Assembly: GCF_001665605.1 (NCBI RefSeq) | Contig: NZ_LZSV01000016.1 | Span: forward strand, 186,001-250,000 | DNA from: Mycobacterium sp. 852014-50255_SCH5639931 | GTDB taxonomy: Bacteria; Actinomycetota; Actinomycetes; Mycobacteriales; Mycobacteriaceae | DNA: 64,000 nt | Direction: 5' to 3' | Part shown: positions 25,071 through 35,502 of the stretch, in pieces | Layout of the letters: each line of letters opens with the position of its first letter | Position numbering within the stretch: the stretch's first letter is position 1 | Program-made: the position numbers and the translations under genes | Notes under the pieces: model-generated | What the model was told of the DNA's origin: nothing | Databases searched by the model: none | What the model saw: only the letters and a program-made list of their open reading frames with translations

Positions 25071-27710
25071 TCAGCGGGCCAGCGTGACCAGACCCAGCTC
25101 GGTGCCGGCGGCAAGCATCGGGTGGTGGGGCAGCACCCGAACGGTGTACCCGACCGCCCCGGCCAGCGGTAACAACAGCGTCGTCGAGAACACCTGGTTG
25201 CCGCCCTCGGCGGTCCCGGTATACGACATCTCGACGGTGACCGGATCCAGCAGCGCGTCGCTGGCGTCGACCCTGCCCACCACCCCTTGGACCGTGACCT
25301 CGTCGGGCGCCAGCCCGGCCAGCGCCACGGTGGCGGTCAGGGTGAGCTTGGAGCCGAGCACCGGCGTGTCGGGCAGCCCGGTGCTGTCCACATCGGTGAT
25401 GGTGATCTTCGGCCAGGCCTCCTCGGCGCGCCGACGGTAGGCGGCCACCTCGCGGGCCGCCCCGAACTCGGCGCCGTCCGCACCGTCCTCGGCGGGCCCG
25501 ACGGTCCTGCGCAGCGACTGCGCCGCGTGCGTGTAGTACTGCTCCACGTAGTCGCGCACCATGCGCGACGCCAGTACCTTCGGGCCGAGCGTCTGCAGCG
25601 TGTGTCGCACCATCTCGATCCACCGTGGCGGCACCCCGTGTTCGTCACGTTCGTAGAACTTGGGCGACACGGCCTGCTCCAGCAGGTCGTAGAGCGCGCT
25701 GGCCTCCAGGTCGTCGCGGCGAGCCTCGTCGGCCACGCCGTCGGCAGACGGTATCTCCCAACCGTTTTCGCCGTCGTACCACTCGTCCCACCAACCATCG
25801 CGGATAGACAGGTTCAGCCCACCGTTGAGCGCGCTCTTCATCCCGGAGGTGCCGCAGGCCTCCAGCGGCCGCAGGGGGTTGTTCAGCCAGACGTCGCAAC
25901 CCCAGTACAAGTGCCGTGCCATGGACATGTCGTAGTCGGGCAAAAACGCGATGCGGTGGCGCACCTCCGGCCGGTCGGCGAAGCGCACCACCTGCTGAAT
26001 CAACGCCTTCCCCCCGTCGTCGGCCGGGTGCGACTTCCCGGCGACGATCAGCTGAATCGGCCTGTCCTCATCGAGCAGCAGGCGTTCGAGCCGCTCCGGG
26101 TCGCGCAGCATCAGCGTCAGCCGCTTGTACGTGGGCACCCGCCGGGCGAAGCCGATGGTGAGCACATTCGGATCGAATGCCGTTGCTATCCAGCCCAATT
26201 CAGCGTCCGATGCGCCGCGTTCCAGCCAGGATTTGCGTAGCCGCCGCCGGACGTCCTCGACCAGCAGCGACCGCAATTGCGAGCGGATCCACCAGAGATG
26301 GCCCGCGTCAACCTGGTTCAGTCGAAGCCAGACGCCCGGATCGCCGAACGAATCCGAGCCGGCCAGCTCACGCCCCAACTGCAACCATTGCGGCGCCGCC
26401 CAGGTGCGCGCGTGAACTCCGTTGGTGATCGACCCGATCGGCACCTCGTCCGCGTCGAACCCGGACCACAGCTCGCTGAACATGGCCCGACTCACCTCAC
26501 CGTGCAGCAACGAGACTCCGTTGGCCCGCTGTGCCAGCCGCAGACCCATGTGCGCCATGTTGAATTTCGTCGGATCGTCCTCGGCGCCAAGCGCGAGAAT
26601 CCGGGCCGTCGGTACGCCCGGCAACAACGCGGGCGCACTCTTGGAACCGGCTTTCTTCTTACCGGGATCGTCCTCGACGTGGCCGTCGAAGTAGAGCCGC
26701 ACCATGTCGATCGGGAACCGGTCGATACCGGCGGGGACCGGAGTGTGAGTGGTGAACACGGTGCTGGATCGCACGACGGCCAGCGCGGTGTCGAAGTCCA
26801 ACCCCGCATCGGTCATCAACTCGCGGATGCGTTCCGCTCCGAGGAACCCCGCGTGTCCCTCGTTCATGTGGAACACCTCGGGCGCGGGCAGGCCCTCTAT
26901 GGCAGTGAACGCGCGGATCGCCCGCACCCCCCCGATGCCGGCCAGCAGCTCCTGCCTCATCCGGTGTTCCTGGTCACCGCCGTACAGCCGGTCGGTGATG
27001 CCGCGCAGCTCATGCTCGTTCTCGGGGACATCGGAATCGAGCAGGAGCAGCGGTACCCGGCCCACCTGAGCAACCCAGATCCGCGCGTGCAGCTGGGCGG
27101 AGTCGGGAAGCGTCAGCTCGACCAGGACTGGATCGCCAGCGGCATCGGTGAGTAGCCGCAGCGGCAGCCCCTGCGGGTCCAGCGACGGGTAGGTCTCGTT
27201 CTGCCAGCCGTCCGCGGTCAGCGACTGGCGGAAATAGCCGGACCGGTAGTAGAGGCCCACCGCCACCAGGGGCACCCCCAGATCGGAGGCCGACTTCAGG
27301 TGGTCGCCGGCGAGGATTCCCAAGCCACCCGAGTAGTTGGGCAGCACCTCGGCGACTCCGAACTCCATCGAGAAGTAGGCGATGGCCGTCGGCGTCGCCA
27401 CGCCTTCGGCTTGCTGCTGCTGGTACCACAGCGGACGGCTCAGGTATTCGTTCAGGTCGGCGGCCAACTGGTCGAGTCGGCCGAGGAACGTTTCGTCGAG
27501 CGCCAGCTCATCGAGTCGTGCCGGATTCACCGCGCCCAGCAACGCCACCGGATCAGAGCCGCACCGCTCCCACAGGCCGGCGTCGATGGTCGCGAACAAG
27601 TCCTGGGTCGGCTTGTCCCATGACCATCGCAAGTTGGTCGACAGCTGATCCAGCGCGGCCAGCCGTTCGGGAAGGTGAGCGCGGACGGTAAAGCGGCGGA
27701 GGGCTTTCAC
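25071..27710 (-). CDS. glgP: Glycogen/alpha-glucan phosphorylase
   Basis: An 879-residue GT35 phosphorylase that releases glucose 1-phosphate from alpha-glucan ends. The PLP-binding lysine lies in EACGTSGMKSALNGG, and the substrate blocks NYSGGLGILAGDHLKSASDL and AFLPDYDMSMARHLYWG are typical of the shorter actinobacterial GlgP type. The C-terminal 150 or so residues (SKLTLTATVALAGLAPDEV) form an extra beta-rich domain seen in these enzymes. It is divergent from glgE across a 302-nt regulatory gap and convergent with dinG. Confidence 0.93.
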   Translation of the reverse strand: MKALRRFTVRAHLPERLAALDQLSTNLRWSWDKPTQDLFATIDAGLWERCGSDPVALLGAVNPARLDELALDETFLGRLDQLAADLNEYLSRPLWYQQQQAEGVATPTAIAYFSMEFGVAEVLPNYSGGLGILAGDHLKSASDLGVPLVAVGLYYRSGYFRQSLTADGWQNETYPSLDPQGLPLRLLTDAAGDPVLVELTLPDSAQLHARIWVAQVGRVPLLLLDSDVPENEHELRGITDRLYGGDQEHRMRQELLAGIGGVRAIRAFTAIEGLPAPEVFHMNEGHAGFLGAERIRELMTDAGLDFDTALAVVRSSTVFTTHTPVPAGIDRFPIDMVRLYFDGHVEDDPGKKKAGSKSAPALLPGVPTARILALGAEDDPTKFNMAHMGLRLAQRANGVSLLHGEVSRAMFSELWSGFDADEVPIGSITNGVHARTWAAPQWLQLGRELAGSDSFGDPGVWLRLNQVDAGHLWWIRSQLRSLLVEDVRRRLRKSWLERGASDAELGWIATAFDPNVLTIGFARRVPTYKRLTLMLRDPERLERLLLDEDRPIQLIVAGKSHPADDGGKALIQQVVRFADRPEVRHRIAFLPDYDMSMARHLYWGCDVWLNNPLRPLEACGTSGMKSALNGGLNLSIRDGWWDEWYDGENGWEIPSADGVADEARRDDLEASALYDLLEQAVSPKFYERDEHGVPPRWIEMVRHTLQTLGPKVLASRMVRDYVEQYYTHAAQSLRRTVGPAEDGADGAEFGAAREVAAYRRRAEEAWPKITITDVDSTGLPDTPVLGSKLTLTATVALAGLAPDEVTVQGVVGRVDASDALLDPVTVEMSYTGTAEGGNQVFSTTLLLPLAGAVGYTVRVLPHHPMLAAGTELGLVTLAR

Positions 27711-28012
27711 GCGTCCTTACCTTACTGAGGATTTCGCCCCACGCACGGCGGCGGTAGGGACGGCTTTTCCCGCCGAGGGTGTGACCGGACACTAGGCTGG
27801 GTATCGGTTAGTTATTGGGGCCGCAACGGTGCTTCCCCACAGAGGAAGTTTCCCCACGACAGGAAGTTTCGCCAGACGAGAGGCATTCCGCGACGGAGCA
27901 CACCGCGGTTTGGCCGCACACAATCGGAACCAGTCGACGACGATGCACTGCCGGCCACGATGCGGTCCGCGAAGCGGGCCGAAGAGGAGCTGGCAAATCG
28001 GAACGGAGTGTT
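27711..28012. promoter_or_regulatory. glgP-glgE divergent promoter region
   Basis: These 302 bases separate divergent glgP and glgE and contain no convincing gene. They must carry promoters for both directions. A TAGGCT sequence at 27793-27798 could be a rightward -10. A tandem 14-bp repeat lies at 27843-27874. Open frames crossing this stretch are not conserved with any family I know. Confidence 0.5.
27843..27874 (+). repeat. Tandem 14-bp motif with 18-bp period upstream of glgE
   Basis: AGGAAGTTTCCCCA (27843-27856) and AGGAAGTTTCGCCA (27861-27874) match at 13 of 14 bases and start 18 bp apart, close to two helical turns. The spacing and location in the divergent promoter suggest a repeated protein-binding site, but I do not recognise the motif. 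Confidence 0.5.
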
Positions 28013-30127
28013 GTGCCTGGTCGTGTCGAGATCGATAACGTACAACCCGTCGTCTCCTGCGGCGCGTATCCCGCCAAGGCGGTGGTCGGTGAGACCATCC
28101 CGGTCAGCGCGGCGGTATGGCGGGAGGGCCACGAGGCTGTCGCGGCGACGCTAGTCGTGCGGTACCTCGGACCGCGTTATCCGCAGGTAAGCGAAACCCG
28201 CCGGATCAAAGCGGTCCAGGCCCCGGTGAAGGCCGCGGCGGAAGTCGACGGGGCGGTGGATCAGCAACGGATCAAGCCACTGCTGCTGCCGATGACGTTG
28301 GGCCTCGAGCCCTATGTCTTCCACGGGCAATTCACACCCGACCGGGTGGGCCTGTGGACCTTCAGGGTCGACGGCTGGGGCGACCCCATCCACTCCTGGA
28401 GGCATGGCCTGGTTGCCAAGCTCGAGGCCGGGCAGGGCGAGACGGAACTGTCCAACGACCTCTTGCTCGGGGCCGCGCTGTTCGAGCGCGCCGCCACGGG
28501 GGTGCCGCGCGCCCGGCGCGAACCACTGATGGCGGCCGCCACGGCGTTGCGAAGCCCGGGGGACCCGATCACCCGCACCTCGTTGGCCCTGGGGCCGGAA
28601 ATCGACGAGATCCTGGCCGAGTATCCGTTGCGCGATCTGGTCACCCGCGGCGACCAGTACGGGGTCTGGGTGGACCGGCCGCTGGCCCGCTTCGGCTCCT
28701 GGTACGAGATGTTCCCCCGCTCGACCGGCGGGTGGGACGCCGAGGGCAAGCCCGTGCACGGCACGTTCGCCACGGCGGCCGCCGAGCTTCCGCGCATTGC
28801 GGCAATGGGATTCGACGTGGTGTACCTGCCGCCGATCCACCCGATCGGCAAGGTACACCGCAAGGGCCGCAACAACTCTCCGACCGCCGCTCCCGGAGAT
28901 GTTGGTTCCCCGTGGGCAATCGGCAGCGACGAGGGCGGCCACGATGCCGTCCACCCGGACCTGGGCACCATCGAAGACTTCGACGCATTCGTCGCCGCGG
29001 CGCGCGAGCTGGGCATGGAGGTGTCGCTGGACCTGGCGTTGCAGTGCGCCCCGGACCATCCGTGGGCGCGCGATCACCGCGAGTGGTTCACCGAACTGCC
29101 CGACGGCACCATCGCCTACGCGGAGAACCCGCCCAAGAAATACCAAGACATCTATCCGCTCAACTTCGACAACGACCCGGCGGGCCTCTACGACGAGGTG
29201 CTGCGCATCGTCCGGCACTGGATGGACCACGGCGTCAAGTTCTTTCGGGTCGACAACCCGCACACCAAGCCGCCGAACTTCTGGGCATGGCTGATCGCCC
29301 AGGCGAAGAGCATCGACCCCGATGTGCTGTTCCTCTCGGAGGCCTTCACGCCCCCGGCCCGTCAGTACGGACTGGCCAAGCTCGGGTTCACGCAGTCCTA
29401 CAGCTACTTCACCTGGCGCACGGCCAAGCAGGAACTCACCGAGTTCGGCGACGCCATCGCCGCCGCCGCGGACTTTCGGCGCCCGAACCTGTTCGTGAAC
29501 ACCCCCGACATCCTGCACGCCATCCTGCAGCACAACGGCCCTGGCATGTTCGCGATCCGGGCGGTTCTGGCGGCGACCATGGCCCCGGCCTGGGGCGTGT
29601 ATTCGGGTTACGAGCTCTTCGAGCACCGCGCGGTGCGGGAAGGCAGCGAGGAGTACCTGAACTCCGAGAAGTACGAACTGCGGCCTCGTGATTTCGCGGG
29701 CGCCCTGGCCGAAGGGCGGTCGCTCGAACCGTTCATCACGCGGCTCAACTCCATACGCCGGCTACATCCAGCGCTGCAGCAGTTGCGTACCATCCATTTC
29801 CACTCCGTGGACAACGATGCGCTGCTTGCCTACAGCAAATTCGACCCGGCGACCGGAGACTGTGTGTTGGTGGTCGTGACGCTCAACGCGTACGGGGCCG
29901 AGGAAGCCACGCTGTTTTTGGATATGGCGGCTTTGGGTATGGAGCCCTATGAGCGTTTCTGGGTGCGCGACGAAATCACCGGCCAGGAATTCCAATGGGG
30001 GCAAGCAAACTATGTTCGCATCGACCCTGCGCGAGCGGTCGCGCATGTCATCAACATGCCACTCATCCCGCAGGAGTCCCGAATAACGCTGCTCCGCAGG
30101 CCACCAAAAGGACCGGAGGGATTGTGA
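28013..30127 (+). CDS. glgE: Alpha-1,4-glucan:maltose-1-phosphate maltosyltransferase
   Basis: A 704-residue GH13_3 enzyme that transfers maltose from maltose 1-phosphate to a growing alpha-1,4-glucan. Catalytic residues by family position are the Asp in [12 protein letters not shown] (nucleophile), the Glu in [10 protein letters not shown] (acid/base) and the Asp in [10 protein letters not shown]. The N-terminal beta domain ([17 protein letters not shown]) and [14 protein letters not shown] are conserved. The GTG at 28013 follows GGAG and fits the domain start; M. tuberculosis annotates about ten extra residues. The stop is 1 nt before the glgB ATG, so the two are translationally linked. Loss of GlgE is toxic in M. 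tuberculosis through maltose 1-phosphate build-up. Confidence 0.95.
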   Translation: MPGRVEIDNVQPVVSCGAYPAKAVVGETIPVSAAVWREGHEAVAATLVVRYLGPRYPQVSETRRIKAVQAPVKAAAEVDGAVDQQRIKPLLLPMTLGLEPYVFHGQFTPDRVGLWTFRVDGWGDPIHSWRHGLVAKLEAGQGETELSNDLLLGAALFERAATGVPRARREPLMAAATALRSPGDPITRTSLALGPEIDEILAEYPLRDLVTRGDQYGVWVDRPLARFGSWYEMFPRSTGGWDAEGKPVHGTFATAAAELPRIAAMGFDVVYLPPIHPIGKVHRKGRNNSPTAAPGDVGSPWAIGSDEGGHDAVHPDLGTIEDFDAFVAAARELGMEVSLDLALQCAPDHPWARDHREWFTELPDGTIAYAENPPKKYQDIYPLNFDNDPAGLYDEVLRIVRHWMDHGVKFFRVDNPHTKPPNFWAWLIAQAKSIDPDVLFLSEAFTPPARQYGLAKLGFTQSYSYFTWRTAKQELTEFGDAIAAAADFRRPNLFVNTPDILHAILQHNGPGMFAIRAVLAATMAPAWGVYSGYELFEHRAVREGSEEYLNSEKYELRPRDFAGALAEGRSLEPFITRLNSIRRLHPALQQLRTIHFHSVDNDALLAYSKFDPATGDCVLVVVTLNAYGAEEATLFLDMAALGMEPYERFWVRDEITGQEFQWGQANYVRIDPARAVAHVINMPLIPQESRITLLRRPPKGPEGL

Positions 30128-30128
30128 G

Positions 30129-32324
30129 ATGAGCCAAGCCGACCAACTCGCCAGGACGCACCTGGCGCCCGACCCCGCCGACCTGTCGCGCCTGCTGGCC
30201 GGCACGCATCACAACCCGCACAGCATCCTGGGCGCCCACGAGTACACCGACCACACCGTCATCCGGGCCTTCCGCCCGCACGCGGTTGAGGTCGTTGCGC
30301 TCGTCGGAGACGACCGTTTTCCGTTGGAGCACATCGAGTCCGGCCTGTTCGCCGTGGCGCTCCCCTTCGTCAACCTGATCGACTACCGGCTGCAGGTGAA
30401 GTACGAGGGTTCCGACCCGTACACCGTCGCCGACGCCTACCGCTTCCTACCCACTTTGGGCGAGATCGACCTCTTCTTGTTCGGGGAGGGCCGTCACGAG
30501 CGACTCTGGGAAGTCCTTGGCGCGCACCCCCGTTCGTTCACCACGGCCGACGGCATCGTCAACGGCGTGTCGTTCGCGGTGTGGGCGCCCAACGCCAAGG
30601 GCGTCAGCCTGATCGGCGAGTTCAACGGCTGGACGGGCAGCGATGCCCCGATGCGGTCGCTGGGCTCCTCGGGCGTGTGGGAGCTGTTCTGGCCCGACTT
30701 CCCCGCCAACGGCCTGTACAAGTTTCGCGTTCACGGCGCTGACGGCGTCGTGACCGACCGGGCCGACCCCATGGCGTTCGCCACCGAAGTGCCGCCGCAC
30801 ACCGCGTCCCGCGTGACGCGCAGCGAATACACGTGGCAGGACGCCGAATGGATGGAACGGCGCGCCCAGCGCAATCCGGTGTTCGAGCCGATGAGCACCT
30901 ACGAAGTCCACCTCGGCTCGTGGCGCCCCGGACTCGGTTACCGGCAACTGGCCGAGGAGCTGACCAATTATGTGGTCGAGCACGGGTTCACCCACGTCGA
31001 GTTGCTTCCGGTCGCCGAGCACCCGTTCGCCGGGTCGTGGGGCTACCAGGTGACGTCGTACTACGCGCCGACATCGCGATTCGGCACGCCCGACGAATTC
31101 CGGGCGTTGGTCGATGCGCTGCACCACGCCGGCATCGGCGTCATCGTTGACTGGGTGCCGGCGCACTTCCCGAAGGATGCATGGGCGCTGGGACGGTTTG
31201 ACGGCACCCCGCTCTACGAACACGCCGATCCCAAGCGCGGTGAGCAACTCGACTGGGGCACTTACGTTTTCGACTTCGGGCGCGCCGAGGTGCGTAACTT
31301 CCTGGTGGCCAACGCGCTGTATTGGCTCGAGGAGTACCACGTCGACGGACTACGGGTCGACGCCGTTGCTTCCATGCTGTATCTGGACTACTCGCGCCCC
31401 GAGGGCGGCTGGACGACGAACATCTACGGCGGCCGGGAAAACCTGGAGGCCGTGCAATTCCTGCAGGAGATGAACGCCACGGTGCACAAGTCGGCCCCGG
31501 GCATCGTCACCATCGCCGAGGAGTCAACGTCGTGGCCCGGCGTCACTCGCCCGACAAACCTTGGCGGCCTGGGCTTTTCGATGAAGTGGAACATGGGCTG
31601 GATGCACGACACGCTCGACTACATCAGCCGCGACCCGATCTACCGCAATTACCACCACCACGAGATGACGTTCTCGATGCTCTACGCATTCAGCGAGAAC
31701 TACGTGCTGCCGATCAGCCACGACGAGGTGGTGCACGGTAAAGGCACGCTGTGGGGGCGCATGCCGGGCAACAACCACGTCAAGGCCGCCGGGCTGCGCA
31801 GCCTGCTCGCCTACCAGTGGGCACATCCCGGCAAGCAATTGCTGTTCATGGGACAGGAATTCGGCCAGCGCGCCGAGTGGTCCGAGGAGCGCGGCCTGGA
31901 TTGGTGGCAGCTCGACGAGCAAGGCTTCTCGAACGGCGTCCTGCGTCTGGTGCGCGACATCAATGCCATCTACCGCAACCACCCCGCGCTGTGGAGCCAG
32001 GACACCGTCCCCGACGGTTACTCCTGGATCGACGCCAACGACTCCGCCAACAACGTGTTGAGCTTCCTGCGTTATGGCAGCGACGGCTCGGTCATGGCCT
32101 GCGTGTTCAACTTCGCCGGCAACGAGCACAGCGGATACCGGCTCGGCCTGCCGTCGGCCGGCCGCTGGCGCGAGGTGCTCAACACCGACGCCACCGACTA
32201 CAACGGCACCGGCGCCGGCAACATGGGCGGTGTCGATGCCACCGAGGACCCGTGGCACGGGCGACCCGCATCGGCGGTGTTGGTGCTGCCGCCCAATTCG
32301 GCCTTATGGCTGGAGCCCGAGTAG
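30129..32324 (+). CDS. glgB: 1,4-alpha-glucan branching enzyme
   Basis: A 731-residue GH13 enzyme that adds alpha-1,6 branches to the linear chains made by GlgE. An N-terminal CBM48-like domain ([38 protein letters not shown]) precedes the TIM barrel with the nucleophile Asp in [13 protein letters not shown], the acid Glu in [12 protein letters not shown] and [11 protein letters not shown]. The length equals M. tuberculosis GlgB as remembered. With glgE it forms a two-gene operon. It ends 4 nt before the convergent thioredoxin-like gene. Confidence 0.96.
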   Translation: MSQADQLARTHLAPDPADLSRLLAGTHHNPHSILGAHEYTDHTVIRAFRPHAVEVVALVGDDRFPLEHIESGLFAVALPFVNLIDYRLQVKYEGSDPYTVADAYRFLPTLGEIDLFLFGEGRHERLWEVLGAHPRSFTTADGIVNGVSFAVWAPNAKGVSLIGEFNGWTGSDAPMRSLGSSGVWELFWPDFPANGLYKFRVHGADGVVTDRADPMAFATEVPPHTASRVTRSEYTWQDAEWMERRAQRNPVFEPMSTYEVHLGSWRPGLGYRQLAEELTNYVVEHGFTHVELLPVAEHPFAGSWGYQVTSYYAPTSRFGTPDEFRALVDALHHAGIGVIVDWVPAHFPKDAWALGRFDGTPLYEHADPKRGEQLDWGTYVFDFGRAEVRNFLVANALYWLEEYHVDGLRVDAVASMLYLDYSRPEGGWTTNIYGGRENLEAVQFLQEMNATVHKSAPGIVTIAEESTSWPGVTRPTNLGGLGFSMKWNMGWMHDTLDYISRDPIYRNYHHHEMTFSMLYAFSENYVLPISHDEVVHGKGTLWGRMPGNNHVKAAGLRSLLAYQWAHPGKQLLFMGQEFGQRAEWSEERGLDWWQLDEQGFSNGVLRLVRDINAIYRNHPALWSQDTVPDGYSWIDANDSANNVLSFLRYGSDGSVMACVFNFAGNEHSGYRLGLPSAGRWREVLNTDATDYNGTGAGNMGGVDATEDPWHGRPASAVLVLPPNSALWLEPE

Positions 32325-32328
32325 GCCG

Positions 32329-33252
32329 TCAGTAGAGCGCGTTGGCGAGGTTGCGCCGTCCGGCGACGACCTCGGGGTCGGCAGGATCGAAAAGTTCGAA
32401 AAGCTCGATCAATCGGGTGCGTACCCGGGTGCGCTCGTCCCCGGACGTGCTGCGCACCAAGGCAATCAGGCGGTCAAAGGCCGCGCTCACATCCTGGTTG
32501 AGGATTTGCACGTCGGCGGCGGCGAAGGCCGCATCGATGTCGCTCGGTGCCGCGTCGGCAGCCGCGAGGGCATCCGGGGAGTGGGTGGTTGCGCGCTTGA
32601 GGAAGTCGATCTGCCGGATCGCGCCCTTGGCTTCGACGCTGCCCGGATTGGCGTCCAGGATCGCTTGATACGAGGCTCTGGCCGCCTCGAAATCACCCGT
32701 TTCGAGCTGTTCGCGGGCCGCCGCCAGCTCGGGGTCGACCTCGTCGGCGTCCGCGGAACCGCTTGGGCCCTTGAGCTTTCCGGCCGTCGCCGAGAGAAGC
32801 GAGTCCACCCAGCCCCGCAACTGGTCGGGCGGCTGCATCCCCTGGAAGCTGGACAGCGGCTGTCCGCCGGCCAGAGCCACGACGGTCGGCACCGCATCTA
32901 CGCCGAATATCTGGGCCACCCTTGGCGCCACGTCGACGTTGACCGTCGCCAGGGACCACTTGCCGTTGTCCTCGGCGGCCAGGCCGGACATGATGTCGAC
33001 GAGCTCGACACACGCATCGCTGCGCGGCGACCAGAGCAGCACCACGACCGGCACTTCCTCGGACCGGAGCAGGACTTCGGTTTCGAAGTTGGCCTCGGTG
33101 ATCGAGGTAACTCCAGGACCGGCCTCAGCGGCCGGCGTTGCGCCGGCGCCCGTCGCGCCGGTCGGCGGTTGTTGCTGGGCCCGCTGCTTGAGGCCGGACA
33201 AGTCGACCGCACCAGCCATCGCCGGGCCTATCGAGGGTCGCGGACGCGTCAC
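32329..33252 (-). CDS. Tetratricopeptide/thioredoxin-like co-chaperone (CnoX/YbbN type, Rv1324)
   Basis: A 307-residue protein with a thioredoxin-fold domain at about residues 50-165 (VPVVVLLWSPRSDACVELVD, IFGVDAVPTVVALAGGQPL) and a C-terminal helical repeat region (about 180-300) including LETGDFEAARASYQAILDANPG. The active-site position reads WSPRSDAC, with one cysteine (Cys81) instead of CxxC, so it is not an ordinary disulfide reductase. This layout resembles chaperedoxin CnoX/YbbN, which protects clients under oxidative stress. There is no signal peptide. The GTG at 33252 is the start. Confidence 0.85.
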   Translation of the reverse strand: MTRPRPSIGPAMAGAVDLSGLKQRAQQQPPTGATGAGATPAAEAGPGVTSITEANFETEVLLRSEEVPVVVLLWSPRSDACVELVDIMSGLAAEDNGKWSLATVNVDVAPRVAQIFGVDAVPTVVALAGGQPLSSFQGMQPPDQLRGWVDSLLSATAGKLKGPSGSADADEVDPELAAAREQLETGDFEAARASYQAILDANPGSVEAKGAIRQIDFLKRATTHSPDALAAADAAPSDIDAAFAAADVQILNQDVSAAFDRLIALVRSTSGDERTRVRTRLIELFELFDPADPEVVAGRRNLANALY

Positions 33253-33436
33253 GTCGTCAAGTTTGTCATGCGCATTGGTGACCTATCCACCCGGTAGCGA
33301 CCACGTCCCGGCGCCGCCCTGCAGGCCCGGAGCCGCGCCAAACGGCCCTCGACCGGGGCGTATGACGAAGATCACAAAAATTTCCGGACGTGTTGAGCCA
33401 GCAACGTCGGCGAGGGCGCCCGCGGGCCCGGTCGAG

Positions 33437-34618
33437 TTACTTCGCCCGCAGAATCAGCGCGTCGCCCTGGCCACCCGCGCCGCACAGTGCCGCGACGGCG
33501 TAGCCGGACCCGCGGCGGGCCAGTTCCAGGGCCGCATGCAGCGTGATCCGTGCGCCCGACATGCCGATGGGATGCCCGACGGCGATCGCACCGCCGTTGA
33601 CGTTGACGATCTCGGGATCCAGGCCGAGTTCGCGGGTCGAGGCCAGCGCGACCGCCGAGAACGCCTCGTTGATTTCCACGACGTCGAGCTGGTCGACGGA
33701 GATGCCCTCGCGGCTGAGCGCTTTCTTGATCGCGTTGGCGGGCTGCGACTGCAGGGTGGAGTCCGGCCCGGCCACCACACCGTGAGCGCCGATTTCGACC
33801 AGCCAGGTCAACCCCAGCTCCTGCGCCTTGGCCTTGTTCATCACCACCACGGCCGCCGCCCCGTCGGAGATCTGAGACGCCGAACCGGCGGTGATGGTGC
33901 CATCGCGACGGAAGGCCGGTTTGAGGCCGGCCAGGGACTCGGCGGTGGTGTTGGCGCGAATCCCCTCGTCCTCGGTGAACTGCAGCGAATCACCCTTGCG
34001 CTGGGGGATGTTGACCGGCACGACTTCGTCGGCGAAGACGCCATCCTTCCATGCCGCGGCCGCCTTCTGATGCGACCGCGCAGCGAACTCGTCCTGCTCC
34101 TGGCGGGTGAATTTGTCCACGTCGTTGCGCTGCTCGGTGAGCGCGCCCATCGGCTGGTCGGTGAACACGTCGTACAGACCGTCGTAGGCCATGTGGTCGA
34201 GGACCGTGACATCGCCGTACTTGTAGCCCGCTCGGCTGTCCATCAGCAAATGAGGCGCCTTGGTCATGGACTCCTGCCCCCCGGCCACCACCACGTCGAA
34301 CTCCCCGGCTCGAATGAGCTGGTCAGCGAGCGCGATGGCGTCGATGCCGGACAGGCACATCTTGTTGATGGTCAGCGCCGGAACGTCCCAGCCGATGCCG
34401 GCCGCAACGGCCGCCTGGCGCGCGGGCATCTGGCCGGCCCCGGCCGTCAGCACCTGCCCCATGATCACGTACTCGACCGCCGAAGCGGGTACGTTGGCCT
34501 TCTCCAGCGCGCCGGCGATCGCGATGCCACCCAGGTCGCTGGCCGAAAAATCCTTCAGCGAACCCATCAACTTGCCGATCGGCGTGCGCGCTCCAGCAAC
34601 TATCACCGACGTCGTCAT
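33437..34618 (-). CDS. fadA4: Acetyl-CoA C-acetyltransferase
   Basis: A 393-residue biosynthetic-type thiolase. The nucleophilic Cys88 is in [12 protein letters not shown], and [20 protein letters not shown] and [12 protein letters not shown] supply the active-site His and second Cys. It condenses or cleaves acetoacetyl-CoA. It is the positional counterpart of M. tuberculosis fadA4 (Rv1323) and is divergent from the methylmalonyl-CoA epimerase gene, as there. The 184-nt gap 33253-33436 on its 3' side holds no gene. Confidence 0.95.
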   Translation of the reverse strand: MTTSVIVAGARTPIGKLMGSLKDFSASDLGGIAIAGALEKANVPASAVEYVIMGQVLTAGAGQMPARQAAVAAGIGWDVPALTINKMCLSGIDAIALADQLIRAGEFDVVVAGGQESMTKAPHLLMDSRAGYKYGDVTVLDHMAYDGLYDVFTDQPMGALTEQRNDVDKFTRQEQDEFAARSHQKAAAAWKDGVFADEVVPVNIPQRKGDSLQFTEDEGIRANTTAESLAGLKPAFRRDGTITAGSASQISDGAAAVVVMNKAKAQELGLTWLVEIGAHGVVAGPDSTLQSQPANAIKKALSREGISVDQLDVVEINEAFSAVALASTRELGLDPEIVNVNGGAIAVGHPIGMSGARITLHAALELARRGSGYAVAALCGAGGQGDALILRAK

Positions 34619-34699
34619 GAAAACCTCCTAGGGGTCCGTGGACGGCCGGTTCGGCCTCCCGGAGAAGCGCAATCTTTGCCGCCAGGTTACCTTTATGTG

Positions 34700-35164
34700 A
34701 TGACGACCGATCAAGTTGACGCCCGTCAGATCCTGGCCACCGGCCTGGTGACGGCGATCGATCACGTCGGCATCGCAGTCGCCGACCTGGACGCGGCAAT
34801 CGCCTGGTATCACGACCACCTCGGCATGAACCTGGTGCACGAGGAAGTCAACGAGGAGCAGGGAATCCGCGAGGCCATGCTGGCCGTGCGCGACGCCCCG
34901 GCTGGTACCGCGCAGATCCAGCTGATGGCCCCGTTCGACGACTCCTCGACCATCGCGAAGTTCCTCGACAAGCGCGGGCCCGGCATCCAGCAGATGGCGG
35001 TTCGCGTGAGCGACCTCGACGGCGTGATCGAGCATCTGCGCTCCCAGGGCATCCGACTCATCTACGACGCGCCGCGTCGCGGCACGGCAAACTCGCGGAT
35101 CAACTTCATCCACCCCAAGGACGCCGGTGGCGTTCTCATCGAACTGGTCGAACCGGCCGCCTGA
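34700..35164 (+). CDS. mce: Methylmalonyl-CoA epimerase
   Basis: A 154-residue glyoxalase/VOC-fold protein that interconverts (2S)- and (2R)-methylmalonyl-CoA in propionate metabolism. The start TAIDHVGIAVADLDAAIAWY contains the metal His. IQLMAPFDDSSTIAKFLDKRGPGIQQMAVRV contains the catalytic Glu region and second metal site, and GVLIELVEPA supplies the final ligand. The ATG at 34700 begins the conserved region. It corresponds to Rv1322A. It diverges from fadA4 by 81 nt and is convergent with the small zinc-ribbon gene. Confidence 0.92.
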   Translation: MTTDQVDARQILATGLVTAIDHVGIAVADLDAAIAWYHDHLGMNLVHEEVNEEQGIREAMLAVRDAPAGTAQIQLMAPFDDSSTIAKFLDKRGPGIQQMAVRVSDLDGVIEHLRSQGIRLIYDAPRRGTANSRINFIHPKDAGGVLIELVEPAA

Positions 35165-35174
35165 GTCCCTCCGA

Positions 35175-35483
35175 TCAGGACCACTTCCGGGTCGGGCCCC
35201 GCGTGGCGCGGTGGCTCCAGCACGGGGAATGCCAATGCCGCCGATCTTCGACCAGTCCTGGGCCTCCCCCGAGCGTCGAGTCGGTCGGCCACACCACCAG
35301 ATGTGCGGTGCCGGCGCGTATTTCGTAATCACAACCGGGACAGCGGTACGTCTTGACCGCACGGTCCGCCGCGACGGGACGGACTTCGTACTCGTGGCCG
35401 TCGGGCCCGATCTCCACCCGGCGCGGCGCCAGGGGCGGCAGTGACGGCCGCTGCCGACGTGGCGGTGTGCGGCGCCTAGCCAT
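35175..35483 (-). CDS. Small conserved zinc-binding-type protein (Rv1322 type)
   Basis: A 102-residue basic protein. A Pro/Arg-rich start (MARRRTPPRRQRPSLPPLAPRR) is followed by a compact domain with CPGCDYEIRAGTAHLVVWP and HWHSPCW, a Cys/His set that could bind zinc. Homologues are annotated loosely as ATP/GTP-binding proteins, with no motif here to support that. It lies between the epimerase gene (tail to tail) and nucS (19 nt upstream, same strand), the same arrangement as in M. tuberculosis, so it may be cotranscribed with nucS. The function is unknown. Confidence 0.82.
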   Translation of the reverse strand: MARRRTPPRRQRPSLPPLAPRRVEIGPDGHEYEVRPVAADRAVKTYRCPGCDYEIRAGTAHLVVWPTDSTLGGGPGLVEDRRHWHSPCWSHRATRGPTRKWS

Positions 35484-35502
35484 TCCACCAGCCTAGCGGG
35501 GT

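Noticed and set aside
28151..29626. A 491-codon leftward frame inside glgE
   Set aside because: It is fully antisense to glgE, whose catalytic motifs are intact, and its translation has no recognisable domain.
32771..35164. A 797-codon rightward frame ending with the epimerase
   Set aside because: Only the last 154 codons are the methylmalonyl-CoA epimerase. The rest is antisense to the Rv1324-type gene and fadA4.
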